A DNA stretch of 64,000 bases from Carnegiea gigantea (GCA_029747015.1 JAKOGI010000359.1:196001-260000), one strand, 5' to 3'; shown: positions 34,441 through 46,940, counted from the first letter of the stretch. Notes: a model not told the origin generated them from the letters alone. Translations and numbers: made by a program.

Positions 34441-35350
34441 CCTGAAGAGTTACCATGATTACCCCCGCAAAGGGAAATTGATTTGGAATTGAATTAATCC
34501 CAGGTACCCAACCTGTCTCCAAAGCCCCATATCGTATGGCCTCAACTAAGCTTAAGGAATTAAAGATTAAGTTAGATAAGCTGTTACAGAAGGGATTTAT
34601 CAGGCCAAGTGTGTCCTTATGGGGTGCTCGGGTGTTGTTCGTAAAGAAAAAGGATGGAACCGTAAGGCTATCTACTAACTACATGGAGGTGAACAAGATC
34701 AGCAACAAAAATAAATACCCTTTGCTGCAAATAGATGGCTTGTTTGATCAATTGCAAGGAGCAGGAGTCTTCTGTAAGATTAATTTGCGGTCAGGGTACC
34801 TTCAACTTAGGATTAAACCTGAAACTATCCCTGAGACTGCGTTTAAGACTGGGTATGGTCACTTTGCATTTACAGTGATGTTGTTTGGCCTCACCAATGC
34901 CCCCGTAACATTCATGGATCTTATGAATAGGGACTTCAGACCCTATCTAGACAAGTTTATAGTGGTGTTTATAGATGAATCCTTATCTATTATAAGAAAT
35001 AGAGAGGAACATGATGATCATTTGAGGATGGTGCTACAAGCCTTGAGGGAGCATCAACTTTATGGTAAACTAAAAAAATGAGAATTTTGGTTGGATAAAG
35101 TGGTATTCTTAGGACATGTGGTTTCAACAGGAGGAATCAAAGTTGACCCCCAGAAGGTGAAGGCAATTATGAAATGGTCAAGGCCTATCAACGTCACTGA
35201 GATTAGAAATTTTATAGGTTTAGTGGGCTATTATCGAAGGTTCATTAAGGACTTTTTAAAAATAGCTTTACCCCTGATCAATCTGCTGAAGAAAGTGAAT
35301 AAATTTGAGTGGACAGAGAACTGTGAAAGAGCCTTTCAGGAGTTAAGGTA
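34441..35350 (+). pseudogene. Reverse transcriptase of element D
   Basis: RT follows a TGA shared with element B at the protease boundary. The open stretch 34536-35081 contains [40 protein letters not shown] and the catalytic region, where a one-base deletion turns FIDDIL into FIDESL (about 34970-34985). The stretch 35091-35351 gives [20 protein letters not shown] and [10 protein letters not shown]. Confidence 0.9.
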
Positions 35351-35760
35351 GCGATTAACTACCGCCCCAATCCTTACGCTACCAGTGGACGGTAAGGAGT
35401 ATACCATTTATAGTGATGCTTAGAAGAACGATTTGGGGTGTGTATTAATACAGGAAGACAAAGTAGTAGCTTATGCCTCTTGACAACTCAAGCCTTATGA
35501 GAAAAATTACCCTACCCATGGCCTTGAGTTAGCAACCATGGTCTTTGTATTAAAAATTTAGAGACATTACTTATATGGGGTACCATGCAAAATCTATACT
35601 GACTATCAAAGTCTAAAGTATATCTTCACCTAAAAGGAGCTCAATTTGAGACAATGATGTTGGCTTGAGTTGCTTAAAGATAATGATTTGCAGATTCAAT
35701 ATCATCAAGGAAAACTAAATGTTACAGCAGATGTCCTCAGTAGGAAAGCGTAACATGGCT
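35351..35760 (+). pseudogene. RNase H domain of element D
   Basis: A strongly degraded RNase H: EYTIYSDA, KNYPTHGLELATMVFVLKI and the [11 protein letters not shown] block are recognisable, with several TAA/TAG/TGA codons at former Gln and Trp positions. It ends near VTADVLS at about 35745. Confidence 0.8.
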
Positions 35761-37322
35761 CAAGCACTGTAGTAATTACTTAGTTGAGCCTCTTGAGAGA
35801 GCTTGAGGGCATGAGAATTCAACTAGTTTCCTATGGGGAAGCAAATATTGAATTATCAACACTTACCTTACAGCCTTCCATAGTGGAGAAAATTTGGGTG
35901 AACCAGGAATGTGATCCTAAATTCCAAAGAATAAAACAAAATTTAGAGAAAGAGAAGTCTCCTAGGTTTATAGTACATGAGGATAGGACCCTGTGATTCC
36001 AAAATCGCCTATGCGCACTCAAAAATGAGGAATTGAGGAAGCAGATGCTAGAGGAGGCTCACAATACTCGCTATCGGTGCATCCAGGAGGCACCAAGATG
36101 TACAGAGACTGAAGGCAATACTTTCGGTGGAATAATATGAAGAAGGAGGTTGTAGAATATGTAGATAAGTGTCTAACCTGCCAAAAGGTTAAAGCAGAGC
36201 ATCAACATCCCGTGGGTGAACTGCGACCCTTAGAAATTCCCACTTGGAAGTGGGATTTAATCTCAATGGACTTCATTATGGGTTTATCCCTTTCTGCCTC
36301 GAAAAAGAATGCTATTTGGGTCATAGTTGATCGACTTACCAAGTCGGCCCGTTTTCTTCCAGTTAGGGATATTTGGGGAGTTAAAAAACTAGCTCAACTG
36401 TATGTTAAAGAGATAGTCTGCCTGCACAGGATTCCCCTAGACATAGTATCGGATAGGGATTAAAGATTCCAAGCCCATTTTTGGCAGGCACTTCAAAAAG
36501 CCTTTGGGATAAAATTGAACTTTAATAGCTCTTATCACCCTGAGACAGATGGGCAAACTGAAAGAGTGAATCAAATTCTAGAAGGCTTGCTAAGAGCTTG
36601 TGTATTGGAGTTCCAAGGAAAGTGGAAAGAGGATTTATGGTTGGTGGAGTTTTCTTATAAAAACAGCTACCAATCTACCATCAAGATGGCCCCGTTTGAG
36701 GCTTTATATGGGAGGAAGTGTAAAACCCCACTATGTTGAAGTGACTTGGATGAGGCATTGATTATAGGCCTAAAATGATCAAATAAACCATTGAAACAAT
36801 AAGAAGAATTTGATAGCACATTAAGGTTGCCCAGAGTCGGCAAAAGAGTTATACGGATAAGAGAAGGAGGTCTTTGGAGTTTCAAGTAGGCGATGAAGTT
36901 TTTCTGAAAGTTTCGCCAACTAAGGGTATCAAGAGGTTCGGAGTGCGAGGAAAATTGAGTCCAAGATATATTGGACCACATGAAATCATCAAAAAGTTGA
37001 ATCCCATAGCTTATCGCCTGGATCTGCTAGTGGAACTTGAACACGTACATAACGTGTTTCACATCTCTTAGTTCAGAAAGTATGTCCCAGATCCAAACCA
37101 CACCATTGTATCTGAACCTATTGAAATCACTGCGGATTTAGTATATAAAGAGCAATCAATCCAAATACTAGATCGTAGGATTAAGTAGTTGCACAACAAA
37201 TAGATACCTTTAGTTAAGGTGCTTTGGACAAACCACACCTCCCAAGATGCCACTTGGGAGACCGAGGAAGAAATGAGAGTTAAGTAGCCACATTTATTTG
37301 AGGTAATTTTCATGACATGGTA
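35761..37322 (+). pseudogene. Integrase with GPY/F region and chromodomain remnant, element D
   Basis: The HHCC part is at about 36055-36190 (CLTCQKVKAEHQ). The DDE core at 36137-36463 keeps the first Asp (ISMDFIMG) and SDRD; HPETDGQTERVNQ (36535-36570) carries the Glu. The GPY/F region (RYIGPHEIIKKLNPIAYRLD) lies at 36874-37071. The chromodomain (IPLVKVLW, ATWETEEEMRVK) follows at about 37130-37300 with three stops. It lacks the 27-bp duplication seen in B. This is the only copy in the window with all three DDE residues recognisable. Confidence 0.9.
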
Positions 37323-37353
37323 AAGCTCATAAATTTCGAGGATTGAACTCTTT

Positions 37354-37365
37354 GAGGGGGGAAGG
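37354..37365 (+). promoter_or_regulatory. Polypurine tract of element D
   Basis: GAGGGGGGAAGG one base before the 3' LTR. Confidence 0.85.
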
Positions 37366-37366
37366 C

Positions 37367-39698
37367 TATAAAAGCCCAACCCTAAATCAAGTTTATTTAT
37401 TTAATTAGCTCATGTTAATGATTTTTTTCCTCAAAACTATTTATTTCATTTGATCCTCCCAGCGGAAAAAAAAAAAAATCATTTAGGTTCTCACTCTGTA
37501 ATTCAGATTTTATTCATTTATTTATTTATTAAAGAAAATTTCAAAAAAATTGATAGTAGGCCCTAATAATTATAATCTAAGTGATTTAATTTATTCTTTC
37601 GTATCATCACAAAGATTTAAAATTCGAGTTACAGAAAAACGTTATCATTATGGAGCATTTTATTACCGAACCCAATTTATTTTGGCCCAAATTGAAGCTA
37701 ACCAATTTGTCCTTTAACCTAGCTAAATAACCATGGTTGAACCCTAACCATGGTTAGGTAAAAGCTACTTTTGAAGGATAAAAACCAGTCAAGTAAAGTT
37801 CTCCTTCAATCCAAGCTAAGTAAAAGATCACACACACACACCTCCTCTCTTCTTCTCTCTCCCCTAGCTCACGGCTGCCCCTTCCTCCTTGCTGCTATTT
37901 ACTACCCTTCCAGCCATCGTCTAGCCACCAGTCAGCCATCCTCTAGCGACCAAGGCACCCACCAGCCATCTCCACACCCCCCTCAAGCATCAAACATCAC
38001 TTTCACCTACTTTTCTTCAAGCAAAGTGAGTAAACCCTAACCTTGTTCTTGTTGGTTTTGATTTTTATCTTAGTTTTGATTTTGATTTTGATTGCTGATC
38101 ATGATGTTTTGATATGAAATAAGAGTTATTTTTGTGTTTAGATTGGGGAAAAGTGTGGAGCATGTTAGGGTTTTGGGGGGGGGTATACATAATTATGCAA
38201 GCTTAAGTTAAAGTGTTTGATTTTGATTGTTTCATCTTTGATGTGGTAATCCTTAAGCCTAATGATGATGATGATGGTGTGTTTGGTGATCTTAGAATGA
38301 GATGTAGATGTTTTATGTTAGATATAAGCTAGGGTTTTAGCAAGTAATGCATGGTTTGGTTTAATTCAGCATTTAGCATGGTATGTGTGTGTATTTGATT
38401 GAGAATTGAATCTTTGATGTATATGAGTTTGAAGCGAAATTGAGTGTGGTGGTTTTGTATGATGTTGGTATGGATCAAAGCTTATTTACATGCTTTTTAG
38501 GAATGATTTCAGATGAAGATTAGGGTGAAAAGAGAGGAGAAAGCCATAACAGTGAGGGCTGGAAAATGACAGAAAATAGGGCAAGTTTTGTGATTAAATT
38601 GGTAATGATTGGCCTATTAAAAAATTACGATTTTTGGTGGGTAGATAGCCCAATGTGTTAGCATTCAAATGCCTTTTGAATCATCTTAATCCAGGTCTTG
38701 TGGAAAACGTTATGGCTGTTTTACCAGAAGTGCAGAGGTTAGACCAAAACTAACATACTTGTGTTCTAGCCCCATTTTGGGAACCATATTATGGGAATCA
38801 TGCTTGATGTTTTGAATAAAAGGTTTTTAGAACTTCTTAAGCATTCAATATTGGGGTTTTGGGTCTCAATTAGAGATTGGAAGAGTAAGTTACGAGTCAT
38901 TCTTTCTAAGCCCTTGTTATGCTCTTACTTTTCCTTTACTAAAATATTAGCTATAAAAAAACTACTTTTGCCAACTATATGTTCCTACAATGATATTTTT
39001 GTATAGAATCAGGGCCTAATCTATCATTCCCTTCCCTTTTGTGCATAATCCCATTTCAGTGAATTTCATTAAAAGTATGAAGTACGCTCATTGCCTGTAT
39101 CTTTAGACATTAGCACGTATTTATCAAAATTATAATGTTTTGGTAAGTATATCAATGAATCCATTTAATCCATGATTTATCACATACTAAGTGAACCTAT
39201 CAGTTATTAATTATAGGGCATTACCCTTCAATTACTCGCGCAGCTGTAGACTAGGCCCCCCGATCGACTTGGCAGGTGTACACCTATTCGCAGATTGTAA
39301 CAGTTACTAGGGGTTCACTATCAGATAATAATTAACAATGTAGTTTTATGTTCATCTCATTCCCTGTTGTAAATTAAAATGAATTGCAATGCAGGCACAA
39401 TTAGCTTTTCAATGATCATTTAACAATACAGGGATGCATATACTGAGTTTCGGCTCACAGTTCGAAATGTTTTAATGTTTTGTTTTAGGAAAATATTCAG
39501 TTAATCGCCCTCAGGCGAGCAGGATGACTGAAGGTGATAAGTGAGCAAGGAAGTCTAAATGGAATGGTGGTGTATAAGTGTTGTGATGCTTTTAACACTG
39601 TGCTCAGATGTATTTTGGTGTTGGAACGATATACTCTACCAAAGTTCTATATTTTGGGTGTAATCCTTGAGATAGTCGTATAGTTTTGATGTTAGAAC

Positions 39699-39774
<76 letters not shown>

Positions 39775-39965
39775 TTTGATGGGTTGTGATTGCGTGAATG
39801 CCTCTAATGGTAGACATTATTTAGCATTGCTAAACTTATTATTTACAAGTGAAGCTTGTCCTTTTTGGACAGCGGTAGACCCTGATCACTTGGGATATCA
39901 CTTCTAAGTGGTGAAACTACTGAATAGAATGCAAATAATGAAGTATGTATGTTTGGGGCGTTACA
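37367..39965 (+). repeat. 3' LTR of element D
   Basis: This 2,599-bp LTR begins TATAAAAGCCC and ends GGGGCGTTACA. It shares with the 5' LTR the doubled AACCATGGTT (37729-37738, 37746-37755), GTGAGT (38026-38031), AGGTGTACACCT (39274-39285) and the (AT)n run (39702-39768). A TGTCC-TTTTT-GGACA hairpin is at 39857-39871. Confidence 0.94.
39702..39768. repeat. (AT)n microsatellite in 3' LTR of D
   Basis: AT dinucleotide run at the LTR position matching 31153-31235. Confidence 0.95.
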
Positions 39966-39970
39966 AATAT

Positions 39971-40775
39971 GATGATAGTGGTCCGTCTAGTGGAGTCCAC
40001 TATCGATTTATTTTATATGCTGATGGTACACCTCGGGAAGTCTGACGCCCACACTCTTAGGAGGCAATCCAAGTGTTTGTTTTCCTTTTTCCTTTTCATG
40101 CATCCCTTTTTTAATTGTATTTTGTATTTTTGCTATTTAGAACCTCCATAAGAAATTAATAAACTATATAAGAAAAGGAGTAATAAGAGGTTTTTTTAGA
40201 TCCTCGACGGGTACCTCATAACCACCACCACGATCCGTGAAGGCTCTAACAAACAAAAGAAAAACAAAGAGAGAAAAGAACAAGAAAATTGGGACCAGAG
40301 CTGACCACAGACCGTCCGTAGCCAACACCACGGTCTGTGGTGAGCCCTACGTCTGCAATAAAGGGTTTTCAAGGCCCCTTTGACCCCTAATTTTTTATTT
40401 TCTTCCTCAAACGCAACTTTCTCTCTCTAAACCCCCATTCTCTGTCTAAAACCTCCATAACCACTTCACTTAAAACCTTTAGTTTTTCATAAAACCCATC
40501 AAATTTATTCCTTTTTCACTTTCCTTCTTCACCTTAACCCCATATCTCCCTTTATTTTTCATTTTTGAGCCTTCTTTCTCTTTCATTTTTCTCATCTATA
40601 CCCACAAGTTTCACAACTCCATTTTTCACTTTTATTCTTCCGATTTTCATTTTTCTTCCATATTTCTTCGCCATTTGCTTCCCCTATCTTAAATTTTTCA
40701 TTTTCTAGCATTTTTCTACTCATTTTCTTTTGGTTTGATTTTTTCAAGTTTTTTACCCATCCACATTATACCACC
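39971..40775 (+). other. Element G: noncoding stretch between protease tail and ORF-1-like gene
   Basis: No protein domain. It begins with a GATAGTGG...CCACTATC inverted repeat near 39974-40005. An 11-bp perfect inverted repeat, CCACAGACCGT/ACGGTCTGTGG, is at 40305-40315 and 40330-40340, similar to motifs inside the G-type LTRs. A T-rich, CT-rich stretch at 40390-40760 precedes the next ATG. Confidence 0.6.
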
Positions 40776-42010
40776 ATGGCATCAAATAAGAAGGCAAGAG
40801 CCGCATAAGACGTTGGGACTTCAAGTCAAGCCCCACAAAGAGCACCCTAAAGCTCCCGAACATCGGCCACCATGAGAAACCAAGGTAACATTCGACACCC
40901 CCTCGGTTTAACTAGTCCTAAACACATTGCTAGATGTAATACTTTGCATAGTAAACTAGTAGTAGCTACTCGATATTTGATGAGGATGTGTTGAATCATT
41001 TGGGATTGTTGGATGATATTCATTGGTTGTTTGCTTGGGGAGAGATGGGTCAATTTTTATAAACTAGGGACCACACTTATCAGGACATAACCCTTGAGCT
41101 CTTAAGCACATTGCATGTTGAGGTCACGAGTAGCCCTCGTTGTCAAGAGGGATACATTTCATTTTATCTTAGTAGGGAGTTTTATGAACTTAATTTGAAT
41201 GCCTTTAATGGTGTATTTGGTTTTGGATCAAGTATGGACCTCCTATACCGCCATGTCCCTAAGGAATTCAATCCTAATGCTTTTTGGTGTGAACTTCCTG
41301 GGGATCATTGGCATGACACTAGTAATTTCAATGACACAGTAATTCAAAACCCCTGTATTCCTGTGGCCCAACTATTATTAGTTTGTGGTTTGGTTGATAG
41401 GGAGGATAGTTTAAATGTGCCTCGCATGTCTGAGTTATATTTTTTGTATAGCTTGCTTGAAGGTGACCAGGTTGACCCCGGTCATTCTTAATCAATTAGT
41501 TGTATAGTGCAGCTACTATTCTGCACATAAGATTATCATTGGGGATCTCATTACTCCTATCGCTTGGTTGATTGGAGTTGAACCAAACCCGAATGATAGA
41601 GTCATAGGCTCGGAGTTTTTGAACTTGGTCATTTTGAACAAATGAAATTTTGTAAGGTTGATGGTGGGCATATTTGCTGGAGTTATCTCGAGAACCGACT
41701 TGTGCCCTTCCCAAATGATGATCGCACCTCTCTCCTGAACTAAGCCAATCTCTACTTTTTAACCAGTGAGGAAGAGTTGGGACGACCTGCACCACCTTCT
41801 CCACTTACTCACCCTAGGGCTTCTAGTTCATGCCGACTATCCTCCTCTCATAATTATCATGGCCTGCACGCTACCCTTCGGTCAATTCAAGAGGAGCAAG
41901 CTTCTCTACGAGCTAATACAGAAACTGAGCATGCCTTACTTTGGGGCTTTGTTCAGAAATGCCATGATGAGCTCCGCAGGATGATTGCCTCCCAGAACCA
42001 ATATTTCTAA
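40776..42010 (+). pseudogene. Athila ORF-1-like gene of element G
   Basis: Reading starts MASNKKARAA near 40776 and includes the DEDVLNHLGLLDDIHWLF region, TLELLSTLHVEVTS and YISFYLSREFYELNLNAFNGVFGF. The main open stretch is 41111-41491. I compare it by memory with the Arabidopsis retrotransposon ORF-1 family found in Athila elements. After a stop at 41491, other frames carry the C-terminal part with HATLRSIQEEQASLRAN (41870-41930), probably a short coiled coil. Function of the family is unclear. Several stops and frameshifts are present. Confidence 0.65.
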
Positions 42011-43846
42011 GACTTTAGGGCATGCTTTGAGGCTTGGCAGGACTGACACATTTCTCTACCCTACCCTCCTTCTTCTCTTCCGCCCCCTTCCCCTCATTTT
42101 TAGAGTTTTTTTTGCCTGCATTGAGGACCATGCATTGTCCAAGTATAGGGGAATTGTTGTAGTTATTTGTGGTTGTATATATGTGTGTTGTGGATGTGTG
42201 AAAATTTATGTTTTTTTTGAGGTCATGCATTTAGGTTTAGTTTGCATTTCTGCTAGATCATTTACTTTCTTAGGTTGCTTTTTTTTTCCGTTTTAGTTTT
42301 GTTTTGACATTTTTTAGTTTTTAGTTGCATTTTAGGCATAGTAAAAAAAACCAAAAACTAAAAAAACAAAACAAAAGAACAAAAACCCAAGAAAAAAAAG
42401 AGCCTATAAATCTCCGATGATGGGTCTTTAGATTAAATGGCTTTCTTTTGCCTACCCTTTTTGTTAGGCCCATTTATGAATACAATGTTTGCTTCTGCAT
42501 TTTCGAGCTATGCTTCATGTTTTGACCTTCACGTTAGGTATGAGTTGATTGCTTAATGATTCTTGGCATGGGCATTTGGCATATGAAATTCAATGAGCTA
42601 AATGAGCTTTGTCCTGTGAGATTTTGAGCTTAAATAGACTCATTCATCATCTTAGTCTCATATTTCCTTTCATGTATGACTCTTCCTAGATTTCAAGTCT
42701 TTAGGACTTGCTTTAACTCTTATTGAAGATCATATTTAGCATGCACATTTAGGCAACATAATTGAGACATTCCTTGACTTTATAAGGTCTATTATCCAAA
42801 CAGCCACTCTTATGTGAATGATTTATCCCTTGCTAGCCCTTTGAGCCTTTACCATGTTTATTGATGAGAACCTATATTATTATCTTTAGCCGCATAATTG
42901 ATTGGGAGTAGTTTATGGATAATAACCTTTCATGGATATTGTGATTTGGTAGGATGTGATGATTGATTCATCTTCAATTTTTCCCGTCAAAGTCAATTAG
43001 GTTATATTTTGTAAGTTGTAAGAAAAGTGTTGAAAGTGCATAGTTTCCTTTACCATTATCCTCCTCTTTGAAAAAGAAAGGAAAACAAAACACACCAAAG
43101 GCGTGTAAAAAAAAATGTATATGTTGGAAAAAAAACAAACCAAAAAAAAAAAAACGAAGAAGCAAAAGGAAAAGAAGGAAAACAAAAAAAAAGAAAAAAA
43201 ATGATGCAATAAAAGGATTTGGCATTGGTTTTATATCTTTAGGCACTTTTTCTTGTGATATCACTTGGGGATATTGTTGATATTTTGATGAATATGTTTT
43301 CATTGGGAGATAATGGTTTATACTCTTAGTCTTTAGCTTTTAGCTCCATAAATTCCAAATGTTTGTTCTGCTTACCTTTACCATTTGCCCCGTTGCAACC
43401 CTTAAAAGTTCTTATGATTGCCTTATGTGTTTTGCATTGTAGTGGTGGCAAATTAGAGAGCCTTATCAAGCTTGTGGTTGATTTGGTTCTATAGAATGAG
43501 ATTTGAGATAACCACATTTTTTTTTTAACACATGAGTGATGAGTGCCTCGTCTCTAAAGTAAGGTTCTATTGGTTCTACTAAGCTCTACTTATTGTAATA
43601 TGTCGATATGATTATAAGAGTTGATTTGGGTGATTGATTTAATATTTTGATGTGATGATTCTTACTATTTCGAAACTTTCCTTCTCCTATCTATTTATAA
43701 AAGTTTTTCATCACTTTTGGCCTAAACTTCTTGGGTTAATTTGGTTATTGATGTTGTTACTAATGTCTTCCTGAGGAGGCTATTCATTTTTAGCCTAAGT
43801 TTCATAATTACTTAGGGACAAGCAATGGTTTAAGCATGGGCGAGTT
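42011..43846 (+). other. Element G: 3' noncoding region
   Basis: No coding signal. A motif typical of Athila 3' regions, ATTGAGGACCATGCATTGTC followed by a G-rich run, is at about 42119-42150. A- and T-rich low-complexity runs occur at 42340-42400 and 43060-43205; lysine-rich open frames there are composition artefacts. A weak polypurine-like run, TAAGCATGGGCGAG, lies at 43831-43844 just before the LTR. Confidence 0.55.
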
Positions 43847-45056
43847 TGATGTGTCCTTAAAGTGCACTCTATTTTGACGTTATTTTGTGTTATATTTGGT
43901 GAGAATTATGTGTTTTATGCTATATTATGCACTCCCTTATCGGTTTTACACTCAGGTATGGCTTTTTTTCCTGTGTTTTACATGTTTTTGGACCATTTTA
44001 CCCCAAATTTGGCTATAAATAGGTGTAGCTTGACTCCCCACGGATACCCCTAAGTCACTATGCCCATGGAAAAGAAGAGTATTGAGACAAAGCTCACCAC
44101 AGATTGTCTGTGGTGAAGGCTGCGGTCTGGGGTGAGGCCATAACTACAAGCCTGTTTGTTTTCCTTCATCGTGTGGCTGAGGTTGATTGAGTTGTTCTTT
44201 AAACAGGGATATTTCGCAGCAAATAAAGAGAGACACAACAAAAATGAGAACTCTCACTCTCTAGTTTTTCCATTTCTCTAAATTTAGTTTAGATTTCTAG
44301 TAGTTTTGAGTGTAAGTGTTGAAGAAGTGCTTACCATTTTGGAGCCCTTGCAATGTTGGGAAACCCTTGGAGGATCTCTAAATGCGCTAAGTTTTCTTCT
44401 GTCAAACTCTGTCTAGTTATTGTTAATTTAAACATGTGTGAGTAGTTTTCTCAATCGAGGGATTATTACCTAAGTATTAATATTAGAATCTCTCATATTT
44501 ATTTAGTCATACTTATCATTAATTAAAATTGGTTGAATTCTATCTTCTGTGTAAAATTATTGTGATTAAATTTTAGCCAAATTCATTTGCTATTTCTAAA
44601 TAGTTAAGTGAAGGACTGAAGGTGAAACTTATTATTTGATCGACAAGATAGGACTTAACTTAGCAATACTTGAGAGAGATTCGCTTGTTAAGAGGACCTT
44701 TAGCCATCAAAAATTCCGTAACTTAGACTAAACAAGAACATTTGAAAGAATGATAATTGGTTAGTTTAGGCAATTCAGTTTATTTCGAAAAAAGATTGAA
44801 TTCTAAATGCAATTGCACCACTTTCAATCTCCCATTATAGATAAACCACATGACATATTTCATTGATCTACATCTTTACAAGGTAAAACAAATCTCTAGA
44901 TGTTTAAAATTGACTGAATTTTCCAATTAGGCTGTAGTGTCGTTCAAACTTTCTAGTGACATTTGCTTGCTTAGCACTTTTATAGGACAAAACTCAATAG
45001 ATTATGATTGTTCTCCATGGGAATGATATCTTTACTAAGCTACAACACCCGTACAC
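43847..45056 (+). repeat. 3' LTR of Athila-like element G
   Basis: It starts TGATGTGTCC after the purine-rich run and ends near CTACAACACCCGTACACTTA. A TATAAATA-like box is at about 44013-44021. It matches 26414-27401 over its last roughly 990 bp. The exact right end is uncertain by a few bases because of a deletion at the junction. Confidence 0.75.
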
Positions 45057-45620
45057 TTACCATCGCTATAAAGTGTGTAGACTTGGTTAACCCATTAACT
45101 ATCACCCAGACGGTGCTGTTCTTACTCCTTGTTTTCGATAGCCTTATCACAACATCCATAGAAATACAGTCCCATTTCCACTTCGGAACCTTTAAGGGTT
45201 GCAAGAGTCCTACAGGGCGCTGTTAGTCTGCTTTCATCCATTGGCATGTAAGGCACTTAGGCATATAATCCTCTAGTTCCTGCTTCATGTTGCTCCACCA
45301 CAAGGTTTGCTTGAGGTCTTTCTACAGTTTAGTCGCACCAGGATACACCGAATGTAGAGTATTGTGACCCTCATCTAGAATCTTTTCATTACGGGCATCC
45401 ACTGTAGGGATACACACTCGGTTATGGAACCTTAAAGTCCCATCCTCGTGTATCACAAACCTTGGTGATTTGCCTTCTAGCACCTCCATCTTTATCCTCA
45501 CTAGCTGTAGGTCGGTTTCTTGGGAGGTTGAATCTCTAAGTGAGTGTAGGTCGCACTTCTGTTGCACACAACAAAGATTTCCCCTTTCTTATAGCAACAT
45601 TGGTTTCCAACCTTTTAAAC
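45057..45620 (-). pseudogene. Integrase N-terminal part of element H
   Basis: The HHCC region is in 45322-45567 (GTLRFHNRVCIP, then EGHNTLHSVYPGATKL), and the start of the DDE core is at 45057-45180, ending at the TKSTHFIAM-equivalent. The remainder of the integrase is missing. The first catalytic Asp region near 45145-45165 reads MDV. Confidence 0.8.
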
Positions 45621-46150
45621 TCTTCACACAACTCCGTCGGTATGAAGAGTAGCTAGTTGAGGGTAGGGTAAAGTTTACAGGTTAAGGCATCAGTTGCTAC
45701 ATTCGCTTTCATAAGGTGATATTAGAAATGTATGTCATAACCCTTGAGAAACTCCAGCTACCTTGTTTATCTTATGTTTAAGTCCCTCTGAGAGAATATA
45801 CTTAAGACTTTGGTGGTCGATGAAGATCCCATAGTGTACTCTATACAAGTAATGCCTTCAAATTTTTAGTGTAAACACCACTGCTGCCAATTCCAAGTCA
45901 TGGGTTGGATAATTTTCCTTGTGGGTCTTCAGTTGTTGAGATGCATATGCTATAATCGATCCATCTTACATCAGTACACATCGGTGTATATGTGAGTCTT
46001 TTCTTAAGTTCCTAGAATGCTTGCTCATGTTTTTTTGTCCACTCATAAATTACTATCTTTTGGGTCAGATTAGTGAGGGCTGTTGCTATCTTTGAGAAAT
46101 CTTGAACAACTCTCTGATAGTACCCCACTAGCCCTAGGGAACTTTGCCGT
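45621..46150 (-). pseudogene. RNase H domain of element H
   Basis: A degraded minus-strand RNase H between the integrase linker and RT. Sequences matching the DLELAAVVF and YRVHYGIFIDHQSLKY blocks lie near 45790-45910; the start of the domain is near 45960-46000. Several stops. Confidence 0.72.
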
Positions 46151-46940
46151 TTTGTAGCATTTTTCGATGTTTGCTAATTGGTGACTGGCTCTATCTTTTG
46201 TAGGTCAACTAACACTCTATCCTTAGATACCATATGACCCAAGAAGGGTACTTCCTTTAGCCAGAACTCACACTTATTCAACTTGGCATGGAGTTCATTT
46301 CTCCTTAGTACCTCAAGGATGATCTTTAAATGTTGGGTACGCTTCTTTAGAGTTTTTAAATACATCAATGAACACTACTATAAACTGGCCTAGGTATGGC
46401 TTAAAGACCTAAATTTATTAGATCCATAAAGGGTGTTAGAGCATTTGTAGTGCAAAGGGCATCACAACAAACTCAAAAGTGCCCATATTCGGTTCAAAAA
46501 GACGTTTTTGGTATACCCTCCTCTCGAATGCGAAGTTGGTGATAGCTGAACCTAGGGTCTATCTTTGAGAATGTCGCAGCTCCCTGCAGCTGATCAAAAA
46601 GGTCATCAATCCGAGGTAGTGGGTAGCGGGTTTTGATGATGATTTTGTTCAACTACCTATAGTCTGTGCATAAGCATGAGCGTCTATCCTTCTTTTTCAC
46701 AAATATTACTAGTGCTCCCCAAGATGAGGTACTCAGCCTTATGTATCCCTTTTCGAAGAGTTCCTTAAGATGGGTCCTCAGTTCTTTAAGCTCTACTGGG
46801 ACCATCCTATATGGGGCCTTAGAAATTAGAACAGCTCTTGGGGCTAAGTCAATACAGAAATCCACTTCCCTTGGTGAAGGCACACTAGGGATTTCTTTAG
46901 GAATACATCGGGATACTCACACACTATCGGTATGTTCTCT
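46151..46940 (-). pseudogene. Reverse transcriptase of element H
   Basis: The stretch 46653-46883 gives VDFCIDLAPRAVLISKAPYR and KELFEKGYIRLSTSSWGALV. The stretch 46174-46368 gives the later part, LHAKLNKCEFWLKEVPFLGH. The catalytic box is destroyed: FIDD reads FIDV with a short deletion near 46360. Confidence 0.85.

Larger units (their letters stand above)
28815..39965 (+). mobile_element. Element D: full-length Ty3/gypsy chromovirus with extra 5' ORF
   Basis: This 11.15-kb element has LTRs of 2,613 and 2,599 bp, PBS, extra ORF, gag, protease, RT, RNase H, integrase, polypurine tract and a perfect AATAT duplication. It is inserted in Athila-like element G. Both LTRs carry an (AT)n run and a doubled AACCATGGTT, placing it in a subfamily distinct from B. 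Stops and frameshifts inactivate it. Confidence 0.95.

Noticed and set aside
41111..41491. Considered as a host gene
   Set aside because: It lies between a retroelement protease and an LTR, resembles Athila ORF-1 proteins, and is followed by an Athila-like 3' region.
42974..43303. Phe-rich and Lys-rich ORFs on both strands
   Set aside because: They come from an A-rich/T-rich low-complexity run in the 3' region of element G.
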